A DNA stretch of 62,000 nt from Mesostigma viride (Eukaryota > Streptophyta > Mesostigmatophyceae > Mesostigmatales > Mesostigmataceae), in NCBI GenBank assembly GCA_009746045.1, contig RPFO01000065.1:1461424-1523423 (forward strand), written 5' to 3'. Under the pieces are notes generated by a model. That model was not told the origin of the DNA. It saw only the letters and a program-made list of their open reading frames with translations, and did not search any database. Below are positions 9,884-19,810 of the stretch, piece by piece. A program made the translations under genes and the position numbers. Within the stretch, counting starts at the first letter, position 1. Every line of letters begins with the position of its first letter.

Positions 9884-11526
9884 AAATCCGTGTTTGTTGC
9901 ACAACGAAGGGCAGAGACTCCCGTCTTCCCTCATGCATGCCCGAAGGGAAGCTACAGCTGCCATCACCACTACTCACTAGGAGAATCTATCATATATTGT
10001 GGCGGGTGCACTCAGGCTGTGCGAAGTTAAAACTCATAGCGTGGCCACACCACCATATTCCTTACACATATTTCATGTGAGATTGGGCAAGACAAATGGC
10101 GCAGTCAGATCTACAACGTCATGAGATCCCTCACAACTCGGAAAAACAACTCGTACACTAAAACTAGAAGGTAAAAACCCGGTGACTACTTTCAGATACA
10201 CGGTCAGCAACTTGTATTACGAATGGCATGAGTAGCAATAGGAAAAGCCTTGGTGGACGAAAAATACAAGGCGCCTGCAAAGTGGCGATACGATGTCACG
10301 GTATTATAGAAAACACAGGATATCACGGGTGTCGCCATGACAACACCGTACCGCTCCTAGCCAACGTATCTGCTGAAATAGAAGGCAGGTCGCATAGTTG
10401 ATGCTCGGTACGCGCCACAAAGTCGCGTATGCCTGCGCTGAAGTCTCTTGCGTACACAACGGAAAAAGAACCAAATGCCTTGCGGTTACCTTGCCCAACG
10501 GCGATGCAAAACGCGTAACGGAGCCCTAACGCAAACTAGAAGAAACCTGCTCGGTATTCATTACCTTCGTGCAAAAACTGGCCACATATACGTTCTGCCA
10601 TCACGTCGGTCGTTTGTATCACTCTAGGCTCGCGAAAATGCCAAATTTAGTGATATAGCCGGGGTTTAGATAACCTTTCTATCTACGCTGTCACACAGAA
10701 AGGACCAGTTGCTAATTGCTTTCTGTTGCTTTAGGCTTTGCAAGCCTTTGCTCGGTATTTCTCTATTCGGTTATTGCTCGGTATTTCTCGCTGCTAGCTA
10801 TCGAGAAATTATTTCTCGCTTCTCGCCCATTACAGCAGTGTGTTGTGTGTACTGGAGTTGAGTTGACTTTGAGTTGACTTAATTCCCGCGCCGGTTTGTG
10901 TGCTGTAGGCGTGGCCGCGTGGGACACAACAACAACAACAACAACAACTGTAGGTGTGCGCAAACCCGCACCCGTGGCCCGTGGGACGTTACTTGTTACT
11001 TACTTGCCGAATAATGACTACGTAATCATGTATTGGATAGGTATGCTACTGTAGTGCGCATTTTCCGCGATGTCGCGTCGCGTCGCGCATCTGCCGTGAA
11101 GTGGCACTCACGTCGCGCGAGCCGTGCAAGTCTGTCCACGGCGATCCCGGGGACCTTGGCGCCTGGGCGGTGAAAGCGTGTGAAAAACATAAATGCAAAG
11201 ACTTGAATTATTTACCCCTGATTTACTGGTAAATCATAAAACTACACAGTGGGGACCGGGAGATCCGTCGTTTTCTAGTTATTCTCGTTATTATCGTAGT
11301 ATATCCCCGAAAAGGGTGGATGTTTTGTAGGTCAGAAAAAAGGCGGGCACTTGAAGCGGAAAGGCGAGATGATTGGGCGAGTCCATACCTTGCGCGCCTT
11401 TGAGAGCTCTCACGAAATGCGTCGTACTGGCTAGTTTTCTGGAGTCTGCCTCAAGTAATGAGAGTTTGGCCGACGAATAAGAAGCAGAAAAATATGCGAT
11501 GACAGCGTAGCCGAGCGTTCAGTACG
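9884..11526. other. Intergenic DNA, no gene seen
   Basis: AT-rich non-coding stretches with a short (CAA)n run at 10,927-10,948. No recognisable gene, RNA or mobile element; the last few hundred bases may be the promoter of the 11,527 gene. Confidence 0.4.
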
Positions 11527-12558
11527 ATGGACCGAGAAGGGGCAGATCGTCGCCAAGGCCACAACCATGACATGGGCGATTTGAAGAAGAAGCGCAAGCT
11601 TACGGATGAACAAGCATGGATGTCAGCTGTTACCAGAGAGGACGGAGACCCTCGAGCCAGGTCCTACGATGGCCACGAAGAAAACGTGCCATTTGTGCTG
11701 CCAGGATCCTCCTCGAAACCCGACCATCCCGACGGTAGGGCTGTCGGCCAGGACGAGGTCGCCGAGGATGTCCAGCGGCTGCTGCAAGAAACCCGCGAGG
11801 CGATGGTCGAGACGCACATGTTCGTGAATGCGCTGTGCATGGACATGCGCACACTCATCCGCGAGATGGCCACCGTGAAGGAGGTGAAGAGAGGTTTCCT
11901 CGAGCTGCGCGCCTTAGTCAGTTCCGCGACCACCCACTCATCGCAGGCGCCGCCCGCGGCCGCGACCAGCCTGCCCATGGAGCCCCTGCAGGAGGTCCGC
12001 GTGGCGGTCAAGGAGAGCCCCAAGTGGAAGATCTACACGGACCAGCTGCGCCACAACTGCCTGGAGAGCGGGAGTGAGGAGCGGCTCCGACGCTTCGTCC
12101 GCCCGCTCGCGTCGGTCTTGTTGGACGACATTGTGGGACGCGGCGCATACAGCGACGCGGACGTGTCCAACGTGGTCAGCCAGCTGGCCACCTCGCTGGC
12201 CGGCACGCGCCAGAGTTACAAAAAGTACCTACGCACGCACATACGCGAGCAGTACGTGCAGCCCGGCCGGCGGCTATCGGACACCCCACCCAGCGAGGAC
12301 GACGTGCGCAGCATGGTGGGCTGGTTACTGGCGCGCGCGTACAAGGGCAGCCCCGCGGACGAGCTGTGGAGCCGACAGGAGCTGATCGAGGACCTGCGCA
12401 AGCTGGTGCTCGTGACCTGGGCCACGCTGGACAAGCCCCGCGAGAGGGCGGGGGGGGGCAAGGGGCGCAGCAGTGGGGGCGACGCGGCAGGGGGGCAGGG
12501 GTTGGGGCATGCTGGGGGGGGGCAGATTTGGAGCTCGGGACGGTGGGTGGGAGCATGA
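11527..12558 (+). CDS. Orphan GC-rich protein, 343 residues
   Basis: A single uninterrupted frame with strong GC bias compared with its AT-rich flanks. Residues 1-75 are charged and look disordered, with a KKKRK nuclear-localisation-like cluster near residue 20. Residues about 75-140 are predicted helical (ETREAMVETHMF, MRTLIREM, FLELRALV) and could form a coiled coil. Residues about 165-300 are a predicted all-helical domain (KWKIYTDQLRHNCLESG ... SYKKYLRTHIREQYV ... VRSMVGWLLARAY). The C-terminus is Gly-rich. I do not recognise the family. The upstream 90 bases contain no in-frame Met, so the ATG at 11,527 is preferred. It could be a lineage-specific nuclear protein or the first ORF of an unrecognised mobile element. 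Confidence 0.55.
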   Translation: MDREGADRRQGHNHDMGDLKKKRKLTDEQAWMSAVTREDGDPRARSYDGHEENVPFVLPGSSSKPDHPDGRAVGQDEVAEDVQRLLQETREAMVETHMFVNALCMDMRTLIREMATVKEVKRGFLELRALVSSATTHSSQAPPAAATSLPMEPLQEVRVAVKESPKWKIYTDQLRHNCLESGSEERLRRFVRPLASVLLDDIVGRGAYSDADVSNVVSQLATSLAGTRQSYKKYLRTHIREQYVQPGRRLSDTPPSEDDVRSMVGWLLARAYKGSPADELWSRQELIEDLRKLVLVTWATLDKPRERAGGGKGRSSGGDAAGGQGLGHAGGGQIWSSGRWVGA

Positions 12559-13900
12559 TGGCGGCGCTGACCGAAGACGACCTGACGTGACCTGATGTTG
12601 CTGCCATCTGCACCAATGCGATACGAGTACGCAGCCGCGGCGCGGCACAGTGTGTGCAAGCACAATGACAGCCGACAGTTGTCCTCGTCCGTACGGACCA
12701 AAGGACCACGGTGACACCGACTGTGCAGGAGGGGTGATACGGTGCACACCATCGCGCCGTACCCTAGCTTGGCAGAGTTCCCAGAGGGAGCCCACGGGCG
12801 GGTGTCTGCGCGTCCCATGCCACGTGTGCCGGAAGCCTTGCACCGTCGGTGCGGGTGGGTGGCTGTATGCTTGGAAACTTCCTTGTGCCTCCTGTCACAC
12901 GGGAGGCTGGTCGCACGTGGTTGGGTTCATGGCTGAGCTCGCTGAAGGCGGGGCTTTCCAACACTTTTAGATGCCCCTTCCCAATGGGTTGCCCAGTACC
13001 CTGCATGGCTGCGTTGGTATGCCCAGCCGTGCATGCGAGCAGTGACAGGGAAAGTCGCACAACGCAGCCGCCCTGGACCCTGGTACTGGCAAAGTAGGTA
13101 GACATCTCACACGAGGGCATGAGCCAGGGGCGCAGGCGGGCGGCTGTAACTGTTCCAAATTTTGCCAGAGTATCGTTGGCGGGGGAGGTTGCCATGGATG
13201 GAGCCCGCGCCATCATGACAACCAAAAGTGACAGCCAGGCACCATGCTCTTCTTGGGAACCACTCTCCTGAAATGCACCCAATTGTGGCTGCCTTTCAAG
13301 CCCCAAGGCTACTTACCGCCTTGGTTGGCGCGATGTGCAAGGCACGCAGGCGATCCTGCGCACAGTAAGAATACCTTGCACAACCCTCGGCATGTTGCGG
13401 GTTTGTGGACGACGTGTTCGAGCAGAATGGAAGAGCCCGTGGTCGAGGTGATGTGCTCATCTGATGTTGAATCGCAAGGGGCGGTGTCACCAGCATGGAT
13501 GGCCGCGCCATGGTGGCCAGCGTGGATGCCACCGCCATGCTGGCACCAGCCACGGGAGGATCGAGGGCAGCTAGCAGTTTGCGACAAGCTTGCAGTCTAC
13601 ACTTGATCTGGCTGCCTCTTTATAGCTTCTACCACAAGCTGGTCCACTTTGATGATTGCCCAGCTGGTATAGTGACTGTGTGGCCATGTGGATGAACGTA
13701 AGGTGTACACTGGAGCTTTTTTTTTTTCATGGCAGGTCAAATGCGCCCGGGATTCCGCCTGCATTAATCAATTAATTTTATTAATACACCTATTCTTTAA
13801 CCTATTTATAAATTAATTTTAATGAATTAATTAAAAAGAATAGGCACGTGACTGCGTCACGTGGGTGCCAATACAGAGTAAAGGAACCTTCAACCCCTAT
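12559..13900. other. GC-rich flank, no gene seen
   Basis: Long frames occur on both strands because stop codons are rare in GC-rich DNA, but none has a recognisable domain. An inverted AT-rich pair with TTAAT repeats starts about 13,765. Confidence 0.4.
13765..13885. mobile_element. Truncated LINE terminus with CACGTGAC hairpin
   Basis: ATTAATTAAAAAGAATA then GGCACGTGACTGCGTCACGTG at about 13,842: the same tail plus hairpin arrangement (minus orientation) as at 21.6 and 56.5 kb, but with almost nothing retained upstream. Confidence 0.5.
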
Positions 13901-13904
13901 ACAC

Positions 13905-14135
13905 GACCATTAATTGATTGATTAATTAATTAAATAATTAAACAATTAATTAATTAATTAATTAATTAATTAATTAATTAATACCTCCGTGGGGAGGACA
14001 TGCAATACATATCCCTGAGAAGGGGCATATGGTTTTTAATACATTCTAGGCGACAACCTGCAGGTGGTGGGTGTAAACTGCCACCTACTCGGGGTGCACA
14101 ACTGAGGTGCACCTGCACCACCATGTATTCCAGCA
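13905..14135 (-). mobile_element. LINE 3' end with long (TTAA)n tail
   Basis: On the minus strand the 3'-UTR blocks (GGTGCACCT, AATGTATT-like, CATATGCCCCTTCTC) lead to CTCCCCACGGAGG at about 13,984-13,998, then a (TTAATTAA)n tail to 13,914. Same layout as the inverted copy at 59.87-60.17 kb. Confidence 0.7.
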
Positions 14136-14149
14136 GCTGTGCAAAGTTG

Positions 14150-14214
14150 CGGACATGAATTAATTAATTTATTAAACTCGTGCTCCCGTTGGGGAGTCAC
14201 GGAGCATTAACCCC
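14150..14214 (-). mobile_element. LINE 3' terminus, CTCCCCAACGGGAG type
   Basis: Minus strand: GCTCCGTGACTCCCCAACGG, GAGCACGAG, then a TTTAATAAATTAATTAATT tail. Matches the termini at 16.59 and 18.21 kb. Confidence 0.65.
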
Positions 14215-14215
14215 G

Positions 14216-14755
14216 ATGGATGGACGGACGGACGGACGGACGGACGGACGGACGGACGGACGGACGGACGGACGGACGGACGGACGGACGGACGGACGGA
14301 CGGACGGACGGACGGACGGACGGACGGACGGACGGACGGACGGACGGACGGACGGACGGACGGACGGACGGACGGACGGACGGACGGACGGACGGACGGA
14401 CGGACGGACGGACGGACGGACGGACGGACGGACGGACGGACGGACGGACGGACGGACGGACGGACGGACGGACGGACGGACGGACGGACGGACGGACGGA
14501 CGGACGGACGGACGGACGGACGGACGGACGGACGGACGGACGGACGGACGGACGGACGGACGGACGGACGGACGGACGGACGGACGGACGGACGGACGGA
14601 CGGACGGACGGACGGACGGACGGACGGACGGACGGACGGACGGACGGACGGACGGACGGACGGACGGACGGACGGACGGACGGACGGACGGACGGACGGA
14701 CGGACGGACGGACGGACGGATGGATGGATGGATGGATGGATGGATGGATGGATGG
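14216..14755. repeat. (GGAC)n microsatellite ending in (GGAT)n
   Basis: About 500 bp of nearly perfect GGAC tetramers (roughly 125 units), then about nine GGAT units at the right end; one GGAT precedes it on the left. It is open in several frames on both strands (DGRT or PSVR repeats), which is an artefact of the tetramer and not evidence of protein. Confidence 0.97.
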
Positions 14756-15017
14756 GGACACGCAATCCTACCGGTCTAATCTTTCTACAACATCAAGCCA
14801 ACTCTATTATTCTAAGCTCTCTACCCTAGGGGTCCTGTCTAGCATGCTTCCCGCGTTTGCAAACACGCGGGCGCTTCCCCACGGGAGGGGGTTCGTTGTC
14901 ATCTATGACCTGCGGGCCCACTTGGCCTTGTCTATCATCTTGTTCCATATCACGGAGAGGCCTAGCCCCCCCATGTCCTCTATACTAGCTGTTCTTTGAA
15001 GGACATGGGGTGGAAGA

Positions 15018-15171
15018 AGTTAGGTTAATATTGTGCGGAAACCTTTTGCCACTTAATTGGCTTCTAAGGTTCCGCACAATGTTACCAGCGATAACCACTC
15101 GCTGGTACACTCAAGTTCATCCCGGGATGAACTTGAGTGGCAAAAGGTTTCCGCACAATATTAACCTAACT
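15018..15171. mobile_element. Foldback (MITE-like) element, copy 1
   Basis: Outer inverted repeats AGTTAGGTTAATATTGTGCG / reverse complement at 15,152-15,171. Nested inside are a GGTTCCGCACAAT inverted partner, a TACCAGCG...CGCTGGTA hairpin and CACTCAAGTTCATCCC/GGGATGAACTTGAGTG. No coding capacity. Confidence 0.85.
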
Positions 15172-15201
15172 AAAACCTAGCCTCTTGGGGCGAGGACGAA
15201 T

Positions 15202-15367
15202 CACTAGGCCACTAGGCTCGGAACACCCGTAGATATGAATATGATCGAATATGAGCGCTCCTTGGCGCAAATATCGATATGAATCACTAGGCCACTAGGC
15301 TCGGAACACCCGTAGATATGAATATGATCGAATATGAGCGCTCCTTGGCGCAAATATCGATATGAAT
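15202..15367. repeat. 83-bp direct tandem duplication
   Basis: Two almost identical 83-bp units begin at 15,202 and 15,285 (each starts CACTAGGCCACTAGGCTCGG), followed by degraded GAATATGAGCGC sub-repeats to about 15,425. It lies between the two foldback elements. Confidence 0.9.
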
Positions 15368-15511
15368 ATGAGCGCAAATATGATTCGAATATGAGCGCTC
15401 CTCGGCGCACATATGAATATGAGCGCCGGGTGCCAAATCGGGACGAATTATTCCCCGAATAATCCGCTTCCGAGTAGATTCGGACCTGCGCCCCGCAAGG
15501 GTCAAGGTCTT

Positions 15512-15658
15512 AGTTAGGTTAATATTGTGCGGAAACCTTTTGTCACTTGGCTTCTAAGGTTCCGCACAATATCACCAGCGATAACCACTCGCTGGTAATA
15601 TTGTGCGGAACCTTAGAAGCCAAGTGGCAAAAGGTTTCCACACAATATTAACCTAACT
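15512..15658. mobile_element. Foldback (MITE-like) element, copy 2
   Basis: Almost one perfect palindrome: both arms carry AGTTAGGTTAATATTGTG, then the CCTTTTG(C/T)CACTTGGCTTC block and GGTTCCGCACAATAT. Only the CACCAGCGATAACCACTCGC hairpin is at the centre. It shares termini and the central hairpin with copy 1. Confidence 0.87.
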
Positions 15659-16090
15659 GAAGATGATCATGGCTAAGCAATGGCTAGGGCATGTGTTACG
15701 TCGCGTAACAATTCGTTGTAGTTACGGACGTAAATTAGGTCCCTTGCCTTGGTCGTTCCTAGGTTTACGTGTAGTTCGTACTAGGACACTGTTGTCCTCG
15801 TAGCAGTACTGTGGTGCATTGGATGCTTTTGGGCGTCGCGCCGAGTACTTTATTAGTGGTCCTTATCCTTCGGGTAGAATGTAGTGGACCAGCGTGCATC
15901 TGTGCAATTGTAGGCCAGGGCCAGGTCGGCCCGAGCATGTTGGACCGTTGGTGACCATTTATGCACGTTCTACCCCTCGAGTTGGCACTCGGCGTGTGTT
16001 AAATGAATTAACACATATAGGCTTGGGTCACGGCAGTGTAGTGTGTTTCCTTCCTCTATTCCTGGAGTAAACGGGTTCGTGTAAATGGCT
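15659..16090. other. No gene seen
   Basis: Non-descript sequence between the foldback element and the LINE relic. Confidence 0.35.
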
Positions 16091-16091
16091 T

Positions 16092-17290
16092 ATGGCGTAT
16101 TACAGTAATACATACGTGAATGCATTGAGATCTGCACCGTCTCGTTCGTCTTTCGCTAGGGGTTTGAGTAGAGGAGGCCTGACCAATTTAGGTTGGGTTA
16201 TAGGCGAGGTAGAGGTAGAGGTGGTGCATGGTAGAAGTTTAGAACGTAACAGCATGATGGCGTTGCTGAGGGTGCTGGGGCAGCGGGGGTCGCTTGCCAG
16301 GGCTTGTGGTCGACGTAGTCTGATGACCGCCCCCCTCCAGTATACCGGCTTCTTCCCTGCCGCTGTCTGCCGGAGCTGGAGGTAGGTCGGCCATAGCTCC
16401 CGCGTCGGTCGCCTTTGTTGCTGCGCCAGGGTCAAGTCGTCGTCTAGAGTGTAGGGAGTCCTCTTAATTAAGCCTCTTGAGGCCTCTGAGGAACGAAAGC
16501 TTACTTGTCCGCTATGTTCTCAAATGATCATTTAGCCGACACATAATCAGAATTTAGCACACACAGGGACACGGAAGCACTTCGGTGCTCCGTGACTCCC
16601 CAACGGGAGCACGAGTTTTATTATTTAAATGATGAGCAGCAGCGGGGGCGGTCCTGCCTAACCTCACGAGCCGGGAAGGCAGAGGGCCTCCAGCTTGAGC
16701 TCCCCAATGAGGTCCATGCGGGCAAGGATTTTGTCCGCAAACGCCTGGACAAGCTTCTCAGAGTTCTCACCTTCCACCAGGTCAGAAGTGCTTCACGATG
16801 ACGTTATGAGGCTGCGCTTGTCGAGCTCGGCCTCCTTGCGGAGGTCGAGCGTCTGCTGCTTGCATGAGCTGTGCTGCGATGGCGGAGGTGGTGGTGGTGG
16901 TACGTGTGGTTCTGCAGCATGGCGGCCCAGGTCTGGGGGGAAGGAGCTTCGCCTGCCGGGCCAGCGGGGGCTGGCTTGGCGCCGGGCAATGTCCTTCACC
17001 GCCTAGCTGGGCGGTGAGGCCTGCATGCGGTGTTTTGCAGACACTCGACTATGGCGATGGCGTTGTCCTGGAGGCGCTTGTCGATGTCACGGAGCTAAGC
17101 GGTGATGGCGTCGGTGGTGGCGGTGGTGGCGGTGGAGGTGGAGGCGAGGAGGGTGAGGTGGCGGTGGAGATGGTGGGGAGCTTGGCAGCCATGCAGCGTG
17201 CGGCCCACTGCTGCCACATCTGCAGCGAGGGGTCTCATGTGCTGCGCGATGGCCTCCTGAGGGAGCTAAAGGTGGCTTCGGTCAAGGGGG
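16092..17290 (-). pseudogene. LINE ORF1 relic, broken and interrupted
   Basis: In the minus direction, 17,290 to about 16,634 reads pieces of the ORF1 seen at 58 kb (AVRPACGVLQ-equivalent on the opposite frame, then QTLDLRKEAELDKRSL). The C-terminal domain, LAQQQRRPTRELWPTYLQLR then KPVYWRGA, lies at 16,435-16,250. Several frameshifts are present. The two halves are separated by a 98-bp insertion at 16,529-16,626. Confidence 0.7.
16529..16626 (+). mobile_element. 98-bp truncated LINE 3' end with 7-bp target duplication
   Basis: It carries only the LINE terminus (GTGCTCCGTGACTCCCCAAC, GGGAGCACGAG, then TTTTATTATTT). It is flanked by AAATGAT at 16,522-16,528 and 16,627-16,633 and splits the minus-strand ORF1 relic. 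A very short retro-insertion. Confidence 0.7.
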
Positions 17291-17458
17291 GCGGATAAGT
17301 GACAATGCTGAGCAATAATATGCTTTATGCCTAGACACGTGTGCTATAATGCCTAATAATGTGCTATAAGGCCCAGCAACGGGAGGTCACCGACCGCGCT
17401 CGCTGCGAGTGCCGAGTGGTGCTACGTCGCTTCTCCCAGAAGCCATGCAGGTGAGACG

Positions 17459-18256
17459 TCAACCTCCCTTGCTGACGAGCTTAAGAACCAGCTTCTTACC
17501 CTCATGGGCCTGGTAGGTGAGGTAGAACTGCGCGGGTGCCACCGCCTTCCCCACTCGATCACGGGACAAGGCGGCTCCCCCACCAGTCCTGCTCACCTTC
17601 CCCTCCCCTGAGGATAAGCAGCGGTTCCTCTCTTGTCGCAAGAGGTTGCACGACCTCACCTGGACGCTGGATGACGACCTGACCCCCGCTCAGCAACAGC
17701 AGCAACGCGACCTGTGGCCGGAATACCTCCGCCATAAGCAGGACCCCCAGAAGCCCAAGGTGTACTGGAGGGGCGGGGACGTACCTGATGATCAACCACA
17801 AGATGTGGTCGCCCCCAGCGGGCTAGAATAGCAATAGCCCTAGATTGTATCCATTGGTAGTCACTGCCGCTAAGGCAGCCATGCTTAGAATGTTTGCCTA
17901 GCTGTGCCAACATACCTAGTCACGTGCCGCCAACGCACGGTACACAACCAGCCATAGCCTTAGCCTAGTCCTAGTACAGCCATCAGTGGCTACGCCCAGG
18001 CTATGTTCGACCCACGCTACTTGTTATGCCAGTGACGCTCACATGGGTGTTATTGCACCCACAGTTTGCCGCGGATCGGTAGCATGTCCTTTTAGCTAGC
18101 GCGCCCGAATGCAGATGTGGCATGCCTTTGGCATGAAGGAGACTGGGGGTCTCTGCCCTTTCTCCTGGTGTGCACACACAGGGATTAAAAGCACCTCGGT
18201 GCTCCGTGACTCCCCAACGGGAGCACATGTTTAATTAATTAATTAATTAATTAATG
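17459..18256 (+). mobile_element. LINE fragment: ORF1 C-terminus joined to 3' UTR and (TTAA)n tail
   Basis: Positions 17,645-17,831 encode the ORF1 C-terminal signature LDDDLTPAQQQQQRDLWPEY, then KVYWRGGD and a stop. About 400 bases of 3' UTR follow, then GTGCTCCGTGACTCCCCAAC, GGGAGCACATG, and (TTAA)n at 18,231-18,256. No reverse transcriptase lies between ORF1 and the terminus. It is inserted in the minus-strand ORF1 relic that resumes at 18,257. Confidence 0.72.
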
Positions 18257-18344
18257 CCTATGAAGCTGTCCCGTTCCGATTGCCCCCATCTAGCTAGATG
18301 AACTAGCTTGCTCCATCCCGGAGGAGCCCGCGGGGGCTTCCACA
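18257..18344 (-). pseudogene. C-terminal end of the ORF1 relic split by the hAT element
   Basis: Minus-strand codons VWKPPRAPPGWSKL continue directly from the VNNK codons at 19,811 once the hAT insertion and its target duplication are removed. Confidence 0.6.
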
Positions 18345-19810
18345 CAGAGTTAAATAGTACGGCGTATAATACGATTCGTACGCGTATTGTACGTAATACG
18401 TAGCTTTTCCGTACGAAATATGTGGTTTTCGTACGGTGGTTCTGTACGACCGCGTACAATACGCGTATTTGGCACGTACGACAGGCGTACGAGACAATGT
18501 CCCGCGTTTCAGGGGGCCTGGGAGGTTGCGGCTCGGTCTTTTTGTTTACTCCTAGTACCTAAGCGTACAATTGCAAGGTTACCGGGCGACGTGGTTGCTC
18601 GGAATGCTGCCAAGCTGGCCGGAAAACACAGAGACGAGGGCAATACAGGCTGTACCTAATGTACACAGGCCTGTATACCTAGGTGTTGTTGGTGCTAGCA
18701 ATTCGACAGAACGTCTTTAGCAGCCGTGGGAGACGACATTGACGATGCTGGTGATGGCCCGTTGGTGATGACGGGGATGAGATGTCTGTGCAACAGGAAA
18801 CTGTTTGGACCTTTATATCAAAGGATAAACTTATCAAGGATGGGCACCGGACAGGGAATTACGCTATGGCATGCCTGACATGCAAGGCGGCCTTCAAGGG
18901 CACTGCCACGCGGGCGAAGGCTCACATCATGGGTGGCCAATATGCAACCCTCAATGGGGTGAGCAAATGCACGAATCCGCCAAAGGCGTTTTGTGTCAGG
19001 CTGCTGCAGGAGGAGGCGGAGAAGGAGGCCAAGAAGCGGCGACGGCAGGATGCAGACCGATTAGAGATGGCGGCCGAGGTCCGGAACCTGCGTAGGCAAG
19101 GTCTGATGAATGAGGAGCCAGAGATTGAGGAGAGTGATGCACGAACGTGGAGATCTGCCCGCGCTATCACTAGCAATTAACGCCGGAGCTGGGTCCAGCG
19201 CATCGCAGAGCAAGGGGCGTTCCGATAATGGAACTCAGCCTGCCGCGGTCGTGACGACCAAGCAGCAGCTTGATGAGGAGCATGTGACATCACTGACATG
19301 CGTGTCGTATCCTTGGCCAATTATTATATATTTATTTAATTTATTAACACGGAACAGCGTTGTTGTGTCATTGGCCATGGATGGATTCATGTGCAGTTTT
19401 TCAAATGGGATGACAATCAAACCCAGCAACCATCCTAATATGTTTTTGATATTTGTGTTCAGCATCAGTTGATATTTGTGTTGTAAGGGCCATCATACCA
19501 TGTTTACCTTTCACCTTGATTGAACATTAGGGTAAATGAAGGTTTATTCAGCAAGCATGATAATGACGGTGGCTTATATTCAGTTGATGCCGGCCACGTC
19601 GTGTTGGAATAATTACTTGTGGAATTAACACATGTATTCTGTCATGTTTGAAGTGGTACATGCTCAGATATTCTTAAACCTCCGAAAAACACAGAAAAAC
19701 AAGCCATTTAGCATTGTACCGTACTAAAACGTATTATACACCGTACTAGCGTATTATACATAGTACACCCCGGGACCGTATTTTACCGTACTACGTACTA
19801 TTTAACTCTG
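18345..19810 (+). mobile_element. hAT-family DNA transposon with perfect 8-bp target duplication
   Basis: Terminal inverted repeats CAGAGTTAAATAGTACG (18,345) and its exact complement ending at 19,810. Flanking target duplications are CTTCCACA at 18,337-18,344 and 19,811-19,818. The 8-bp duplication, the CAG start and GTAC/TAATACG-rich subterminal repeats (18.36-18.49 and 19.72-19.80 kb) are diagnostic of hAT. Length 1,466 bp; it codes only for a BED-finger protein, so it is non-autonomous. Confidence 0.92.
18782..19180 (+). CDS. BED zinc-finger protein of the hAT element (truncated transposase)
   Basis: A 132-residue intact frame inside the hAT element. Residues 28-62 show the BED pattern: aromatic start (VWTFI), C-x2-C (CLTC), FKGTATRAKAHI, and a later GVSKC, the usual arrangement of hAT DNA-binding domains. 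Residues 65-115 are a charged predicted coiled coil (LLQEEAEKEAKKRRRQD). It lacks the catalytic DDE core. After the stop, a shifted frame has a Ser/Gln-rich linker (19,180-19,290), so the original transposase was longer. The intact finger could still bind related ends, but I see no proof that it is expressed. Confidence 0.65.
   Translation: MSVQQETVWTFISKDKLIKDGHRTGNYAMACLTCKAAFKGTATRAKAHIMGGQYATLNGVSKCTNPPKAFCVRLLQEEAEKEAKKRRRQDADRLEMAAEVRNLRRQGLMNEEPEIEESDARTWRSARAITSN

Noticed and set aside
12176-13306. Minus-strand frames of 170-200 codons around the orphan gene
   Set aside because: Few stops because of high GC; no domains, and the plus frame at 11,527 is better supported.
14172-14999. 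DGRT and PSVR repeat proteins
   Set aside because: The GGAC tetramer is stop-free in several frames on both strands; microsatellite artefact.
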